Shown here: positions 47,501 to 58,017 of the stretch, one piece after another
Layout: every line of letters begins with the position of its first letter
Numbering within the stretch: position 1 is the stretch's first letter
Assembly (NCBI GenBank): GCA_964019415.1
Contig: OZ025877.1
Span: forward strand, 5,208,742-5,272,741
Reading direction: 5' to 3'
Origin: Ianthella basta
Lineage: Eukaryota; Porifera; Demospongiae; Verongiida; Ianthellidae
DNA: 64,000 nucleotides
Program-made: the position numbers and the translations under genes
Notes under the pieces: model-generated
Seen by the model: the letters and a program-made list of their open reading frames with translations, nothing else
The model's database searches: none
Told to the model about the DNA's origin: nothing

Positions 47501-50500
47501 TTGAATTGAATCGAATTGTCAAGTGTTCATGGTGTGCTCGATTGTCCAAAAGAAGAATTAAAACTGAAGTCATAGAGCTGGAAAAAATAAGATAAATGAA
47601 ACTAATGAATAAGCACAAGAGAAGCTTGTGCAGAGCATGAAGTATCATCATCAATGATGTATCGGCACTCAATAAGTGTATGATAGAAGAGACATAGTAT
47701 CACAGTCAAATGAAATCAATAAACTAGTGACCAGAACAAACCAACAGACTGACAATCATGCATTGTTCTGAAGCCACCATTGTACATAAGTGAACCTGCT
47801 GCACACTAATTGACATGACTGAATGATGATTACTCACATACTTTTATTTCTCCTGTCCATTTCAGCATAGTCCTCCTCTAAAGTCTCAACTACTGAGGAA
47901 ACTGAAGAAACAGCAACTTTAATACTATCCAGGAACTTAGGCACATCTTGTAGTTTCCTCAGTGAGTCCATTATATATCTTGCTTTTGCCTGTACAAAAC
48001 AAAGTAGCCAATTCCAATGCACTAACATCACGTTGTGTGCATGAGTAAGTAAATAAAGGCATTAAGGACAAGGAGTTAGACTAAAGGGTGCAGGTCATGG
48101 TGAAATTTCTTGCATGCTAGTGGTTTACTACTGAAAAAGTGATTATCAGCCAGTGAGATTTAAGATTGCCCAGTGAGATTTTGGCTTGCTAGACCATCCC
48201 ATCCAAATGCCAGGCATTTAGGCAGAGAGAAGGGAAGATCTAGTGGCAATAACAATTACTTCACACCTACTCCATCCATCAGGTTGGCAATCATTCTTGC
48301 TCATTATTACTATCCATTCACCGTGGGAGCTTCAGTTATGCAAGAGTGGGATGGCATGTGCGTTCCCCTGGCCTTCGTGATTGGAGGAGGCTTGAAGCCC
48401 AACTATCCCTCTATGTCCCCATTGCCACTCATGGATCATTTTCTGGTTGAGATCAAGTGGCCAATAATGGAGAGGGTTGCAGTAGGCTTGAAAGGGCTCT
48501 TCTGCAACCTGAAAGAGTGCACAGGCAGTGGAAACCTTATCTCACAACGTCTTTTTCCCAGTTTCAATGTCATTAGTTGCTTCCTGAAGGTTAAACACTG
48601 TTAGATGGCATGTGTGACACAGGCTACTTTCTTCCTCAGTGATGCACAGTTGAGTTGCTGTTGCAAGTGCTTCTCCGACTTGGCGGTCAGCCTAGCAATC
48701 TTCATCAACCTCTACTTCAATTCTAGCAAATATAGAGGTGTTTGTACTGTACCATCTCGCCTGACATTAAGTCTGCCCCAACTATGCAGAGCTACTGCAT
48801 GCAGCGTATTGCTTATCAATTACACATAGGTGTGAGTTTGGTAATGCATAGGGGTGAGCTATTTGTTACTGCTACCAGAGCGTCTCGTAGGTGCATGGGA
48901 TGATCTTGCAAGGGAGACTAAGACTATAGGGTGATGAGTACTAGCTATAAACAAGGCACCACTGGAAGTTTGCTAAAATTATAACCAGATGCTCTAGTCT
49001 TCTTTCAGCCAAACATCAACCCAGTGCACACGTAGTCTAGTATGTTGCTTCCTACCTTTCACTTAGCCATCTAGATGTATACTGTCATGCCATGTGTATA
49101 TCAAACGTACCCCATTCTCCGACTTGAGTGCTGCAATCTCTTTGTCCTTTTCACTCAGTTGTCTTTCTAGTTCCTTCTGCAATGCTTGGTTATATTCCTG
49201 GAAATTGATAGAGTACATAAGTGAAGATATCACTGACCATTACGAGGTTCCATCAGCCCTTCCATTAGTAATGATGCAGGAAATATACAGACAATACCAT
49301 ACATATAGATCTCTGTGCACAACAAGGGCTGCAACTTACTAGATGTGCAAGTTTGGAACCAAAGAATACTCTAAAAGTGTTCTTCCAAATTCATGCTGTG
49401 ACCTAAGTAAACATGTGTCTAAGACTACAGGACGAAGTGCCACATGATACAGGGCAACTCCTTTAGAATAGCAGCACTTACCAACACCTTCTCTTTGTCC
49501 CTTAGTTGCACCATCAGTTGTGATTGTCGATCACGGGATGAAGTGAGCTGCCTTTGCAGCTGTACATTCTCATTCTTGTATTGCTCCACAGTACGAGACT
49601 GCTCCTAAAAAGACAAGAAATGGTCGTGTGGTTTTACTGTAACTCAGGAGCTTAAGTGAATAACATGCACACTACATGCTAGCAACACTACACTGAAGGC
49701 AGGGAAACAGAATTATCACCCACTAGCAGGGCGCCTGCCTTAGGCGGGCTTCTGCTACGGCGAGTCACACAACAGCGAGTCAGCCCCAGCCAGTTTTGAC
49801 GTATGTGAGCTGGTAGCAACAAAAGCTAGCATCTATAATGACGGCCAAGTTAAATTCAATCGTTGAACGACAGCGAATCAAACCGTCCGACAACTGAAAG
49901 GTATGGGAGCAATAATTAATAAAATGTCAATCAGCTGCAAACGAAGAACCGGAAATTGAAGGATATGTCTTCAAGAACTGCAAGACGGGCAATTTCAACC
50001 AGTGGAGGATACTTCTGGAGCCCCACTTTATAATCCCCGAGAGTTTGGTGGTGCCCTGTGCAGTAGTTTTTGCCCAAATTGCGAACAAACTGACTAACAA
50101 ATGAACAAACTGAATTATATATATAGATTCCTATGCACAGTAGGTACATAAATATATATTATATGTTGGTGAAATGACAACTAAGGGTTGAACAATTAGC
50201 ACATGTCAAGGTCAACTATTTATTGTTTGCAATGAACGAATGTTCAAATAATTTGTTCCAGTGGCAGAGATAATTGAATATGGAGGTCAGTTATGTAGCA
50301 AATGCTGGGAGTTACAAGGAAAAAGTCAGAGGAGTGGAATGGGTGCATTTGACTGGAGGAAAGCACTTTGCAGTCATCACCCCATAATCGTTGAGGGTTG
50401 TGTGGTGTTTCGTTCCAAACAAATAAACTGATTCATGAACAAAATGAAGTATTGTGACATCTGAGGCCATTGTATGACGTTATAGGCTCAGAAAAATATT

Positions 50501-53500
50501 CAAATAAATTATTATTATTATTATTCAATATAATATATTTTGACTAAATCAGAGTTATAATTATACATTGCAAAATATTAATAAGTACATTTTGAACTTA
50601 AAGAATAAATAATATAATTAATTACAAAGATACAACTACCCAACCCTATCAGTCAAGATTGCATGCAACAGTCAATCGACCAACAAACAAATATTTGACT
50701 ATTCAGTTATTCGCTTGACCCTTATTGTTAATCTATCCCAATACATTGAAATTGCTCGCCTGCCAAAGAAACCTCCAGTGAAGCCATTCATCAACTGACG
50801 ATCATCTTTGCAAACACAAGAAAGGTCAACTATAACAAAGGACCACAGTTTGAAGCTTCGGAGTTAGCCAAGTTTGCTAGAGCATTATGACTTTCCATTC
50901 CATTGAAGAATATGGCTACAGTCTAATAAAGTTGCCTGACTCTGATTTGCTTGCTTGCCTAGAGAGAGAGACACTCGGATGAAGCAGAAACATTCTTTTG
51001 ATCTATGCCACAGGGCTCATAGCCTGGATAGCTGGATGTCAGGACAGAAATCTCGTCTGAATTTTCCAGAGCCAGACCAAAAGAATAGTGCTAACAGAGG
51101 TGCTACCAATGACATACCAGGTGATAACCCAAAGTCGGGTTCTCACAAGGAAACGCTAGCAATCAAAATTGCTCCTTCTTCCCCCAATACCACAGTGAAG
51201 AAGATCTACACCTCTAGATGATCCATGTCACCAGCACCTCTCAAGTAAGGTCTGCAGTGTTAACAGAACGGTCTCAGTGTTTGGTGCAATCAAATCTTTG
51301 GCTAGTCCTTTCTGGGAGAACTCCCAGTACTAGTAAAACAGTTTGCAGGTGTAAGATAGGTAAATGCTGAAGAGGTTGGACAAAAAAGGTGTATGTTTGT
51401 ACGTAATAATTCAATACATAGTTGATATTGGTGTTTTGTAACTTACTTCAAGGTCTGCCTCTCTTTCAGTTAGTTTCTCTTTTGTTTCCTCCAATTCAGC
51501 CTACATTTAGAAGAATAGCAGGAAACTGACACATAAACAAGACAGCAGTACACACTTACAGCATAAGCCCCACACAGTGTCACATCAGCTAATGCTGCTA
51601 TCCTAACCATGTGATTTACCATGCAAGAGGATACACTGCATTCGCACAGTTAAATACGTAATTGAGCAACTTTAATACTTCAAACCAAATGCCAGTAACA
51701 ATAGCCCGAATGCGTATTCCAAATATAGAACAATGATGTCATGCAGTTAACGGCCGTGAAGGGTGCCGAGTAAGTACAGTTGTATAGGAAGAAGTCCGTT
51801 TGGTCGCCATGAAAAGCATGAAAAAAACAACACCAAAGGCATAACACGCTACCGAGAGCATGTACATATTACCATAATCATTGAAAATTTCATTGTGTGG
51901 AAATTTTCGTGGTTGCCTCTATCCACGAAAATCATGCCCACAGAAATTTATGTACAAAGAATACAGTAGTAACTAATATAATACGTCTAATAAATAAAGG
52001 CGATACGAAGGTCTGTATCTGAACTCGCGCAGCACTTGTGTTTGTAGGAGCTGTGAAGGATGGCTCTTCTGAGGTACCTACAGCAGAAAGAAGTGAAGGA
52101 CTTCCAGATTCATGCAGCTCACTAGCGTCTGCTATACTACCTTCGTGGCCATCGCAAAAGCGAACATAGAGGTCTGCGCTGCACGGAGTGAGATGGGGAA
52201 GCGCCGGCCTTACCAGCACTACAGTGCCGCCGCTAGCCCTAGGTTTGGACCAAAAATAGGCAAGAAGTCTGCTTGTGTTGAGGCATGGTTGTAGCAACGC
52301 GCTTCTTCTTTTCCAGGGAGCTGAATCATTGGGTCAACGAGACTACAGCGTGTTCAGTCAGGAAGGCCTACGTTGGAGAGTGAGGAAAGATATAGACGAT
52401 CTTCACTTGGCTAATTGTAGTACTCTGTATTCTGCTGTGTTTGACAGTGTACACAGTTACATTTCATGGGGTTTAAATTTCGTGGGTAGCCCAGGCCACG
52501 AAATTTATGCCCCACAAAAATTTGACACAAAAGTTTTGCCCCACAAAAATTTCTACGATTACGGTAAAGTAAAGATGCTGCAAGGTACTGGGCTAGGAAG
52601 GTCTCTAGAGTTCTAGGCACCTAACAAATGTGTCAGAAAACCAGAAAGCAAAACATTACTTAACAGTAGATATATGCACGTAAACAATACATGTGCCTAA
52701 CAACCAGAAAGAAGTTATCTGCATACCTGCAGGTTCCTTTTGTCGTCCTTGAGAGCATGCAAAGCTTTGCCTGACATATGTAGTGCATCTTCCAGTTGCA
52801 ATGAGTGTGCCTCTGCTTGTTCCAGTCTTGTCTCCAGTTGTTCAACTTTCCTCCGGAGCTCAGGATTTTTCTGAAAATATAACAAAAGTAATGACAACAC
52901 AACATGTGAAAGCCACATGAAATAACTGTACAACAAATATGACATAACAGCCAAGCTTCATATTTAAAATCTGCTTATGACAACACCAGGCTGCCAGTCG
53001 AGGTCCACATGCTATTTACAAGAAGTCATCACATTCACAATTCAGTCTGAACCTCAGCAACCCCATCTCTCTTGCAGCGGCTTTTTAAGCAGCTTTTTGA
53101 GCACCACTCCACATCATTCAACTGGAGGAAGAAGTAGTGCTCTTTCTCATGGACATCACTACTACAGCAGGGACTCCAATCAGTCACCACACGTTACGCT
53201 GCGATCAAACCATACCCCAGCTTGCACCTCAGATGTTGAATTGTTACAATTTGTGCAGAATCCAGACACAGCATCAATTCAGACTAGTGTCTATTAAAGA
53301 ATAGCTGCTCTGACCTCAGACTTTATTTGAGCCCCGGCCTCTACTTGAGCTGGCTTCTATACAGACATATACGATACAGGCACACACAATCCCAAGCATA
53401 AACTTACCAAAGACATCAACTGGGAGTGGATGGTAGCGACATCAGGCCGCAGCTGGTACTGGTTTTGCAAGCACCAAATGATGAGTGGCTTCATTGGGTG

Positions 53501-54235
53501 GCCACTGTCAAGCAAGTCAAGGTCCTTTCTTCGCCGCTCAACTTCTTGAGATGAACCAATATTGGTCATCCGTGCAGGAGGAGGTGTGCATGTGCTGAGT
53601 TCCAGCATCAGCACTCCCATGGAGAAAGAGTCCACTTTGAGGTTGTAGTGAGGCTCTTCCTTTAAGGCCTCTGGAGGCATGAAAACAAATGCACCTGGTG
53701 CCAAGGTCCCCATGTAATCACTGGACCCTGCCAGTAGCACTGACTGACCCAAATCCCCAATCTTTATAGACCCATCTTCGCCTACGAGAATATTCTTATC
53801 ATTGAGGTCACGATGAGCAATCGGTTGTTTCTGCCCATGTAGAAACTTCAGACCTTCTGCAATGCTCAAAGAAATGCTCAAATGGTCCTCCACACATATC
53901 TTGTCCGCACCACGCTTCTTACGCTCTAGATACTCGCGTAGATTCTCCTTCATCGGCTCCATTAGTAGCAATGGCTCCTTGGTCGCGTTGTCCCAGAAGG
54001 CTCCGAGAGAACGTACGATGTTCGGATGGTGCAGTGTCTCCAGTATCTGGCACTCCTTCTCAAAGTTTCGAAGTTGATCTTGGCTATTTGCCAACAGCAC
54101 TGCGTGAATCCGCTTGATCATGACTGGCTTCCCTTCGAGTTCGCCGAGACATACTGTCCCATACGAACCACGACCTTTCTCTTCTTTGATTACTAGCGAA
54201 GGTGGCCTCGGACGGAAAACAGCTGCGGTAGCCAT
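35571..54235 (-). CDS. Gene B: kinase - coiled coil - KH-like - macro protein
   Basis: Core exons on the minus strand: 54235-53408, 52870-52727, 51500-51447, 49604-49482, 49197-49111, 47989-47842, 38089-35571; 3903 nt, 1300 residues, all phases matching gene A. The kinase (276 residues) is nearly identical to gene A's and keeps the catalytic Lys, HRD and DLG. The last exon starts with a KH-like segment (TTVNVVGEDEPAKRACDAFL), then a canonical macro domain (AIVNAANEKLDHIGGVALAI, AISSGIYAM), then two degenerate macro-like units (from 36995 and 36182). Between the last rod exon and the macro exon lie optional phase-1 module exons. With all eight intact module exons the frame is 1865 residues and no junction makes a stop. 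Which are used is unknown. No disabling change was seen. Confidence 0.8.
35615..36995 (-). repeat. Degenerate macro-like units in gene B
   Basis: Two units with VV(E/D)IPLEK(T/S)H starts near 36995 and 36182. They show the same SLGT(R/S)[11 protein letters not shown] and MPSVAIAP landmarks as gene A. They follow a canonical macro domain, whereas in gene A two units precede it. Confidence 0.75.
39903..40254 (-). CDS. Gene B module copy 1, KH-like exon
   Basis: 352-bp exon, acceptor CTGTAG before 40254, donor GTGAGAG after 39903, entering phase 0 and leaving phase 1. It encodes MTEEYTVRFTS..., then RNSISITGSWHAISQLRRRL, then an acidic Thr/Glu-rich tail. The I-S-I-T-G strand followed by a basic helix resembles KH/RRM-like domains of PARP14-type proteins; this is inferred from pattern only. 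It joins the macro exon at 38089 in frame. Confidence 0.6.
40340..40392 (-). CDS. Gene B module copy 1, small linker exon
   Basis: 53-bp exon (acceptor TTCCTAG, donor GTACGT) coding for LTKVVESQKGTVDFTLL. It enters phase 1 and leaves phase 0, which fits the KH-like exon that follows. It can also be joined directly to the cassette exon at 41661, skipping the destroyed exon between them. Confidence 0.5.
40407..40837. other. Local inversion in module copy 1
   Basis: Compared with module copy 2 (about 44155-44600) this segment is reverse-complemented. The end of the 76-codon exon (FDFACKRA...) is on the plus strand at 40415-40470. The homopolymer that is poly-G in copy 2 (about 44221) is poly-C here (about 40766). 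The flanks keep the original orientation. The inversion splits the exon. Confidence 0.75.
40838..41010 (-). pseudogene. Remnant of the 76-codon exon, module copy 1
   Basis: Minus-strand remainder of the exon intact at 44756-44529 (LLSCV, ...GCRQ, and the leucine-rich LSDLFGL segment). It is cut off from its 3' part by the adjacent inversion and carries substitutions. The splice acceptor is also not conserved. Confidence 0.6.
41661..41879 (-). CDS. Gene B cassette exon, copy c (73 codons)
   Basis: 219-bp exon with CCCTCAG acceptor and GTTAGT donor, phase 1 on both sides, so it can be included or skipped without changing frame. It encodes GAMADCKCAGALYRMPMP..., then KTELQQVFRRQQ and a Ser/Glu tail. 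No family recognised. Two close relatives are at 45450-45668 and 45951-46169. Confidence 0.55.
42560..42830 (+). pseudogene. Opposite-strand kinase relic 1
   Basis: The plus strand matches the activation-segment part of the gene A/B kinase: KTGL-like remains, then DY(I)[10 protein letters not shown](L)PPEA and NPQS. It then follows the text of the [13 protein letters not shown](S)TCTPPP region. Frameshifts and stops are present. It lies opposite to the surrounding gene. A sister relic is at 46755-46990. Confidence 0.65.
42753..42826. repeat. 37-bp tandem duplication
   Basis: Two identical adjacent 37-bp copies (42753-42789 and 42790-42826), starting GAACTTAAAACACACAC. They are inside the kinase relic. 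The sister relic near 46930 has a single version, so the duplication is recent. Confidence 0.85.
43482..43611. mobile_element. Small foldback insertion in module copy 2
   Basis: Near-perfect inverted arms (43514-43559 and 43565-43612 region, core CAAAGATTTGATTCTTT) around a short loop. They are flanked by ATGTCATGT at 43473-43481 and 43612-43620. Module copy 1 lacks it, so it is an insertion with a 9-bp duplication. Confidence 0.65.
43650..44001 (-). CDS. Gene B module copy 2, KH-like exon
   Basis: 352-bp exon matching 39903-40254, phase 0 to 1. It encodes MTEEYTVRFTS, a KNSISITGSWHSISHLRR core and an acidic tail. Acceptor CTGTAG, donor GTAAGAG. Open throughout. It can join either the macro exon or the next module's cassette exon in frame. 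Confidence 0.6.
44087..44139 (-). CDS. Gene B module copy 2, small linker exon
   Basis: 53-bp exon (acceptor TTCCTAG, donor GTATGT), LTKVVESRKGTMDFTLL, phase 1 to 0. It is conserved in length and splice sites with 40340-40392. Confidence 0.5.
44529..44756 (-). CDS. Gene B module exon, 76 codons
   Basis: 228-bp exon using acceptor GTGTCAG before 44756 and donor GTATCT after 44529, phase 1 on both sides. It encodes RDQLTCLCEELLSCVWEGC, a basic RQRKRKEL stretch, then LSRETINEYLSDLFGLGV and DFACKRASAIW. It is predicted helical with no recognised family. The intact copy is unique; its sister at about 40.4-41.0 kb is broken by an inversion. Confidence 0.5.
44830..45230. other. Intron with plus-strand macro-like trace
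   Basis: On the plus strand this and 41137-41290 share a conserved reading (DGGIAQEVQKLGK, then VTQWSISHGPSD). It resembles the G-G-(V/I)-A loop and following helix of a macro domain. It lies in the same orientation as the kinase relics further right. Too short to call a domain; possibly remains of the same old opposite-strand gene. Confidence 0.25.
45450..45668 (-). CDS. Gene B cassette exon, copy b (73 codons)
   Basis: 219-bp exon, CCCTCAG acceptor and GTTAGT donor, phase 1 on both sides. It encodes ESAMADSKCAGALYRMPMPE, KTNLQQVLRRQ and a Ser/Glu-rich end. About 80 percent of residues look identical to the other two copies. Confidence 0.55.
45951..46169 (-). CDS. Gene B cassette exon, copy a (73 codons)
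   Basis: 219-bp exon. It is the first of three after the last rod exon (47842), whose phase 1 it accepts. It encodes EGAMADSKCAGALYRMPMPE, KTELQQVLRRQQE and VELEAMKSS. Only about 280 bp separate it from copy b. Confidence 0.55.
46755..46990 (+). pseudogene. Opposite-strand kinase relic 2
   Basis: Plus-strand remnant of the kinase activation region: a KI-R-DFGQS-like text, [18 protein letters not shown], then LHYNPQS. It is interrupted by frameshifts. The relic preserves DFG where genes A and B have DLG. It is part of the duplicated module with 42560-42830. Confidence 0.65.
47383..47556. mobile_element. 174-bp foldback element with 6-bp duplication
   Basis: Long inverted arms beginning TCTTCTTTTGGACAATC meet at an inner hairpin around GGCACAACTTGTGCC. 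ATTAAA flanks both ends (47377-47382 and 47557-47562). It is inside gene B's intron before the module. No coding capacity. Confidence 0.8.
49717..50127. mobile_element. Insertion in gene B intron with TATATA end
   Basis: DNA absent from the matching gene A intron (about 17990). It starts near CACTAGCAGGGCG and ends in TGACTAACAAATGAACAAAC, then ATATATATAGAT. The inverted end resembles the start of the repeat at 34393. Non-coding. The family is not identified; an old non-autonomous element is likely. Confidence 0.45.
51869..52567. mobile_element. About 700-bp TIR element in gene B intron
   Basis: Ends TTACC(A/G)TAATC(A/G)T are inverted repeats, followed inward by AAATTT(T)CGTGG-type repeats that also pair with each other. 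The matching gene A intron lacks it. Internal open frames have no recognised domains. The end sequence (TACCGTAATC) is reminiscent of the 585-bp element (TACCGTATTC), suggesting related TA-inserting families. Confidence 0.6.
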
Positions 54236-54729
54236 CTTCCAGTCACGCGCGCACACCCCTTCATGCATGCACGCGCACGAGGGGTGTGACAGGACTGAAT
54301 GCGTACTATGAAAGCAATCTTAATTTGTACAAAATACTCCTGCCTTTAATAGTTAGAAATTCTAGTTACATGATACTAGTATCTAATAGCTATAGCTAGC
54401 TCAGCCCGCTTAGCTAGCTAGCTATATATAACGGTAGTTAATCAATCCTTGTAGCTAATACCTTTCTCAGCTTGTATGCTAGCTACAAGTATTCTAATTA
54501 TATATAACTAGTTTAATACTTGCAAACTGCTATTCTTGAGCACTGAGCCATTCTCTAGGCCAAGTGGGCCATCTTCCAGTGGCATCCTTCCAGGCATTCC
54601 ATCTTCTAGTGGCTAGAAGTAGATGACGCTGAAGTGCACATGGTGACCTAGAAGGAGTTAGCTAGCTAGCTACGCAGCTAGTAGTTAGCTGGCTAATCAG
54701 CCCCTTCAGACAGTTTGGCTTGATTTTGT
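54236..54729. promoter_or_regulatory. 5' flank of gene B
   Basis: Counterpart of 25442-25919, with the same TAGC-rich DNA. It is presumed to hold gene B's promoter. No specific element identified. Confidence 0.4.
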
Positions 54730-54955
54730 CTTGCATGCTCAGTGAAAACTTCTAAAAGCCCTGAACAGTGCCTCATCCTCCCTATCCACTACATAAACTC
54801 TCACAGTAGCTAGCTGTATTGATCACAAGTGTTCTGAGGACAGAAAGTAGCAAGGGCTCCCACCATACATTTGATCAGTTAGCATTTACCTTTTCTGGAT
54901 GAATTAAAGCTGCTTGAGTCACTGCATTAGCTGAACTGCTGAAGATTTCAGTCCA
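54730..54955 (-). pseudogene. Decayed macro-domain relic upstream of gene B
   Basis: Duplicate of the relic at 25920-26135: end of a gene A-type last macro-like unit, frameshifted, on the minus strand. Confidence 0.6.
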
Positions 54956-56740
54956 TGCAGGGATGTTACAGCAAGACATCTGCCTAATTATACAATAATT
55001 TAAACAAGAATGAAACAAGATTTGTGTGTATTAGAAATGATTGAGTGGCTACAGTGATGCCGATGATTTAATGATGTGTTGTGTGTGAAGAGATGGCTAC
55101 CCATTGACAGATGTGGAGACAGCATACACATTGGACAATTGAACCTTGAGCATTGAGACTGGCACAACTGTGAATGAGTGAATCTTCTGCTGTGGGCTAA
55201 ACTGCCACCATTCATATTATGCAAACACTCATGTAGTTACTACAGAGGCCTACCATCTCACATGCATGTGCATGGAATATGAGTCCTATTGCTTGTCACC
55301 ATATATTCATTATTACATGGTATCCCCTGGTACAATCACATAGCACTTCTTTAAGTTCACCTCCAAAATGAGGAGGATTCTCATATTTTAGCTAGCTATA
55401 TGCCATAGGCATGTGTGAAAAGGAGACAGTAGTGCACCATTCGACATTCCCACCTCAACATGCTTATGCATGCTTCTTGCACAAAGCACAAGATAATCTA
55501 TCCTTAGGAATCTTCACCTGGTTTAGCTTGTGCAAGCAGCGTCATATGCACAGTCACCTAGAGAGAGGCTGATGCCCTGTGAATTGACCATGGCATGTAA
55601 ACATAAAAGTTTTGTGTACACAGTTGTATGACTTAATTAATATAATATTGTCATCATTGAATCACACACACAGGCTGACATACATATGTATGCATATGCA
55701 GACCCTTGCAGTAACTATACTGCTATTAGCAGATAAGAAGCGGTGAGGTTGATGCACATTGCATGCATTATCCATGCATGTTGTGCGCATGGTACCTCAT
55801 TTTGTCTGCATTCAATTGTGCATGATATTTCATTTGTGTTGACATAATTATTTCACATTGTGAGCTTCAGTGTAAAATGGTGGACAAGATGGTGACTCTG
55901 CGACTGTCTTCCTCAGCATAAATGTGCTAGATACCACGGCAACAAGGCAATATCTGGAGTGGGCAGATGGACCACTTACCCATGCCCACAAATACACTGG
56001 CAATGTCATGCAGCAGCATGAATGCACTAGATGAGCAGTGCCTGCATGCTCAAAGGAAACATGCTGAAGCCAACTTTGATCTCTGAAGAGATCTGGTCCC
56101 TGCAGCTGCATGGCTGAACAATAGCTGGTGTTCACTGTCTTTCCAGTGGAACATTGCCTGTAGCTAGGCTCCTGATCATGAAGAGCACGCAAAAAGCCCT
56201 GCAGTGAGGATTGGCACCCCAGCTGACGTGGGTAGCCACTGTTTTCCCATAGAGATGAGCAGCCATGCGCAAATGAGTGTTTTGCCATTGAATTGGTTGT
56301 CCATTCTTCAACACCCTGATCGGGTTGACGTGGCTCAGCATAGCGAACACGACAGTATGTGAATGAGACTGAATTGCTTGGCAATGGTGAATCCCACGCC
56401 CTACCAATAAATCAGCATCCACTTGATACTTGCCACTTGCTCCACTTGCCTTTACACAGAATTTAACTTATAGAACATATGGAAAGTACGATGTGTCACT
56501 TTAAGATTTTACTTCTCAAGGCATTTCTCAGTAGAACAAGCCAGGAATTTGGACGTAGCTGACTGCTGACAGAATGAGGAAAGCCCAATTGTAAAAAGGT
56601 CAACATTGTAGAAAAGACAGTGCCCTTGGAACTTGAGAGAACTTGACCTTCTACTTACACAATCATTTCATGTTTTATGGTATATATATATATATATGTC
56701 TTACAAGAACAGGTAACAATTAATTGCAAGTGCAGGCATG
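54956..56740. other. Upstream/intergenic DNA, copy 2
   Basis: Counterpart of 26136-27910 with few differences. No gene recognised. A TA microsatellite is at 56681-56697. Confidence 0.5.
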
Positions 56741-57325
56741 TACCGTATTCGCTCTAAAAATTCGTCACCCTTAGTGCAGCGAAAATTTCGTCTTTTGAGG
56801 CAATTAGAGCTGGAATGGAGAAGACCGTCGAAGGTGACGAATATTTAGAGTTTTCGGACGAAACATTAGAGCGCAGGCGAAACGTTAGAGAGCTTTTCAG
56901 TATGGGAGTTCCTTGCTGAAATGGCCGCTTTCACGTTGACCGTGCGAACAGCAGTGCGAGGCTACCGTCCAACCGAGAAGGATCTGGGACGATTTGCGAT
57001 CGCTGAACTCCACTGTCGCACGAAAATGAAAATGAACGACGTACACAGCGTCGAGAAGGCTTATAGACGAACAGAACAATACCAGAAGGACAAAGACAAC
57101 AGCGAGCGTTGTTGGCTTTGCTCCTAGGCTTTGTTCCTTGGCCGTCGCAGCCATATTGCAGGCATTTCCGACGAATATTTAGAACACTTCCTGTTCATGA
57201 CGAAAATTAGAGGCCAATGGCGGAAATTAGAGAGACAGGAAATTTGTCACCATTAGAGTACACCTGAGCATATTTTTTTCCCTTGACGAAAATTAGAATG
57301 ACGAATTTTTAGAGCGGATACGGTA
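56741..57325. mobile_element. 585-bp TIR element, copy 2
   Basis: Duplicate of 27911-28495 by segmental duplication, not by transposition, because the flanks match too. About two differences by eye over the whole element. Confidence 0.75.
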
Positions 57326-58017
57326 TATATGCATGGAGGTCATGTGTGGGCAAGCTGTGAAATGCACTAGAATGTACACATCATGCACAAGGAGTCCCAT
57401 GGCTGAATTCATATGCATGCATGCATAAGGTACCTCATAAACTGGTGTCATGGTGTCCATAATTCTGTTCATTTTATAGACACAGGATCTCCAGCCATGT
57501 GAGTGAAATGAGGTTTACTTATATGCAGTGCATGTGTTAAATTGAATAAACTACTGAATGCAGGGTAATGAAAAGAAGCCCTAATGAATTCGTGCATACA
57601 CTTGAATTTCATACTCTTGACCATTCCTTACTAGCCAAAACACATAATGATATACTGTATAAATGATATATACATATGTATATCACTCCCTGGCATACAT
57701 ACTCATTGCTCTACACATTGCAAAAGTCCCTTCACACCTTGTCACAATCAGTGAAAATTGAACTGCAGCTAGTACTGTTTCTACTGGGTTACTGTTGTAC
57801 GTGTTGAGTATAAGTAAGAGTTGATACATTAATCAAGGGCTGAAGAAAGTGGAGCATTGACAACGCACAAGATGCAGTATTGGCTATAGCATACAGCAGT
57901 CCCTCCATACAAAGCAATTAAAGAAGTCATTCTTTACTATGTAAAAGTAGGTAATTAAGTACACAAAAGAAACTGCTACAGCATATAAATGGCAGCTGGT
58001 TTCCGTTATAAAGATTT
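57326..58017. other. Spacer 3' of gene C
   Basis: Counterpart of 28496-29185. It should hold gene C's 3' untranslated region. No gene recognised. Confidence 0.5.

Noticed and set aside
52275-52616. 113-codon plus-strand frame
   Set aside because: Runs across the inverted repeats of the TIR element at 51869-52567; no domain recognised.
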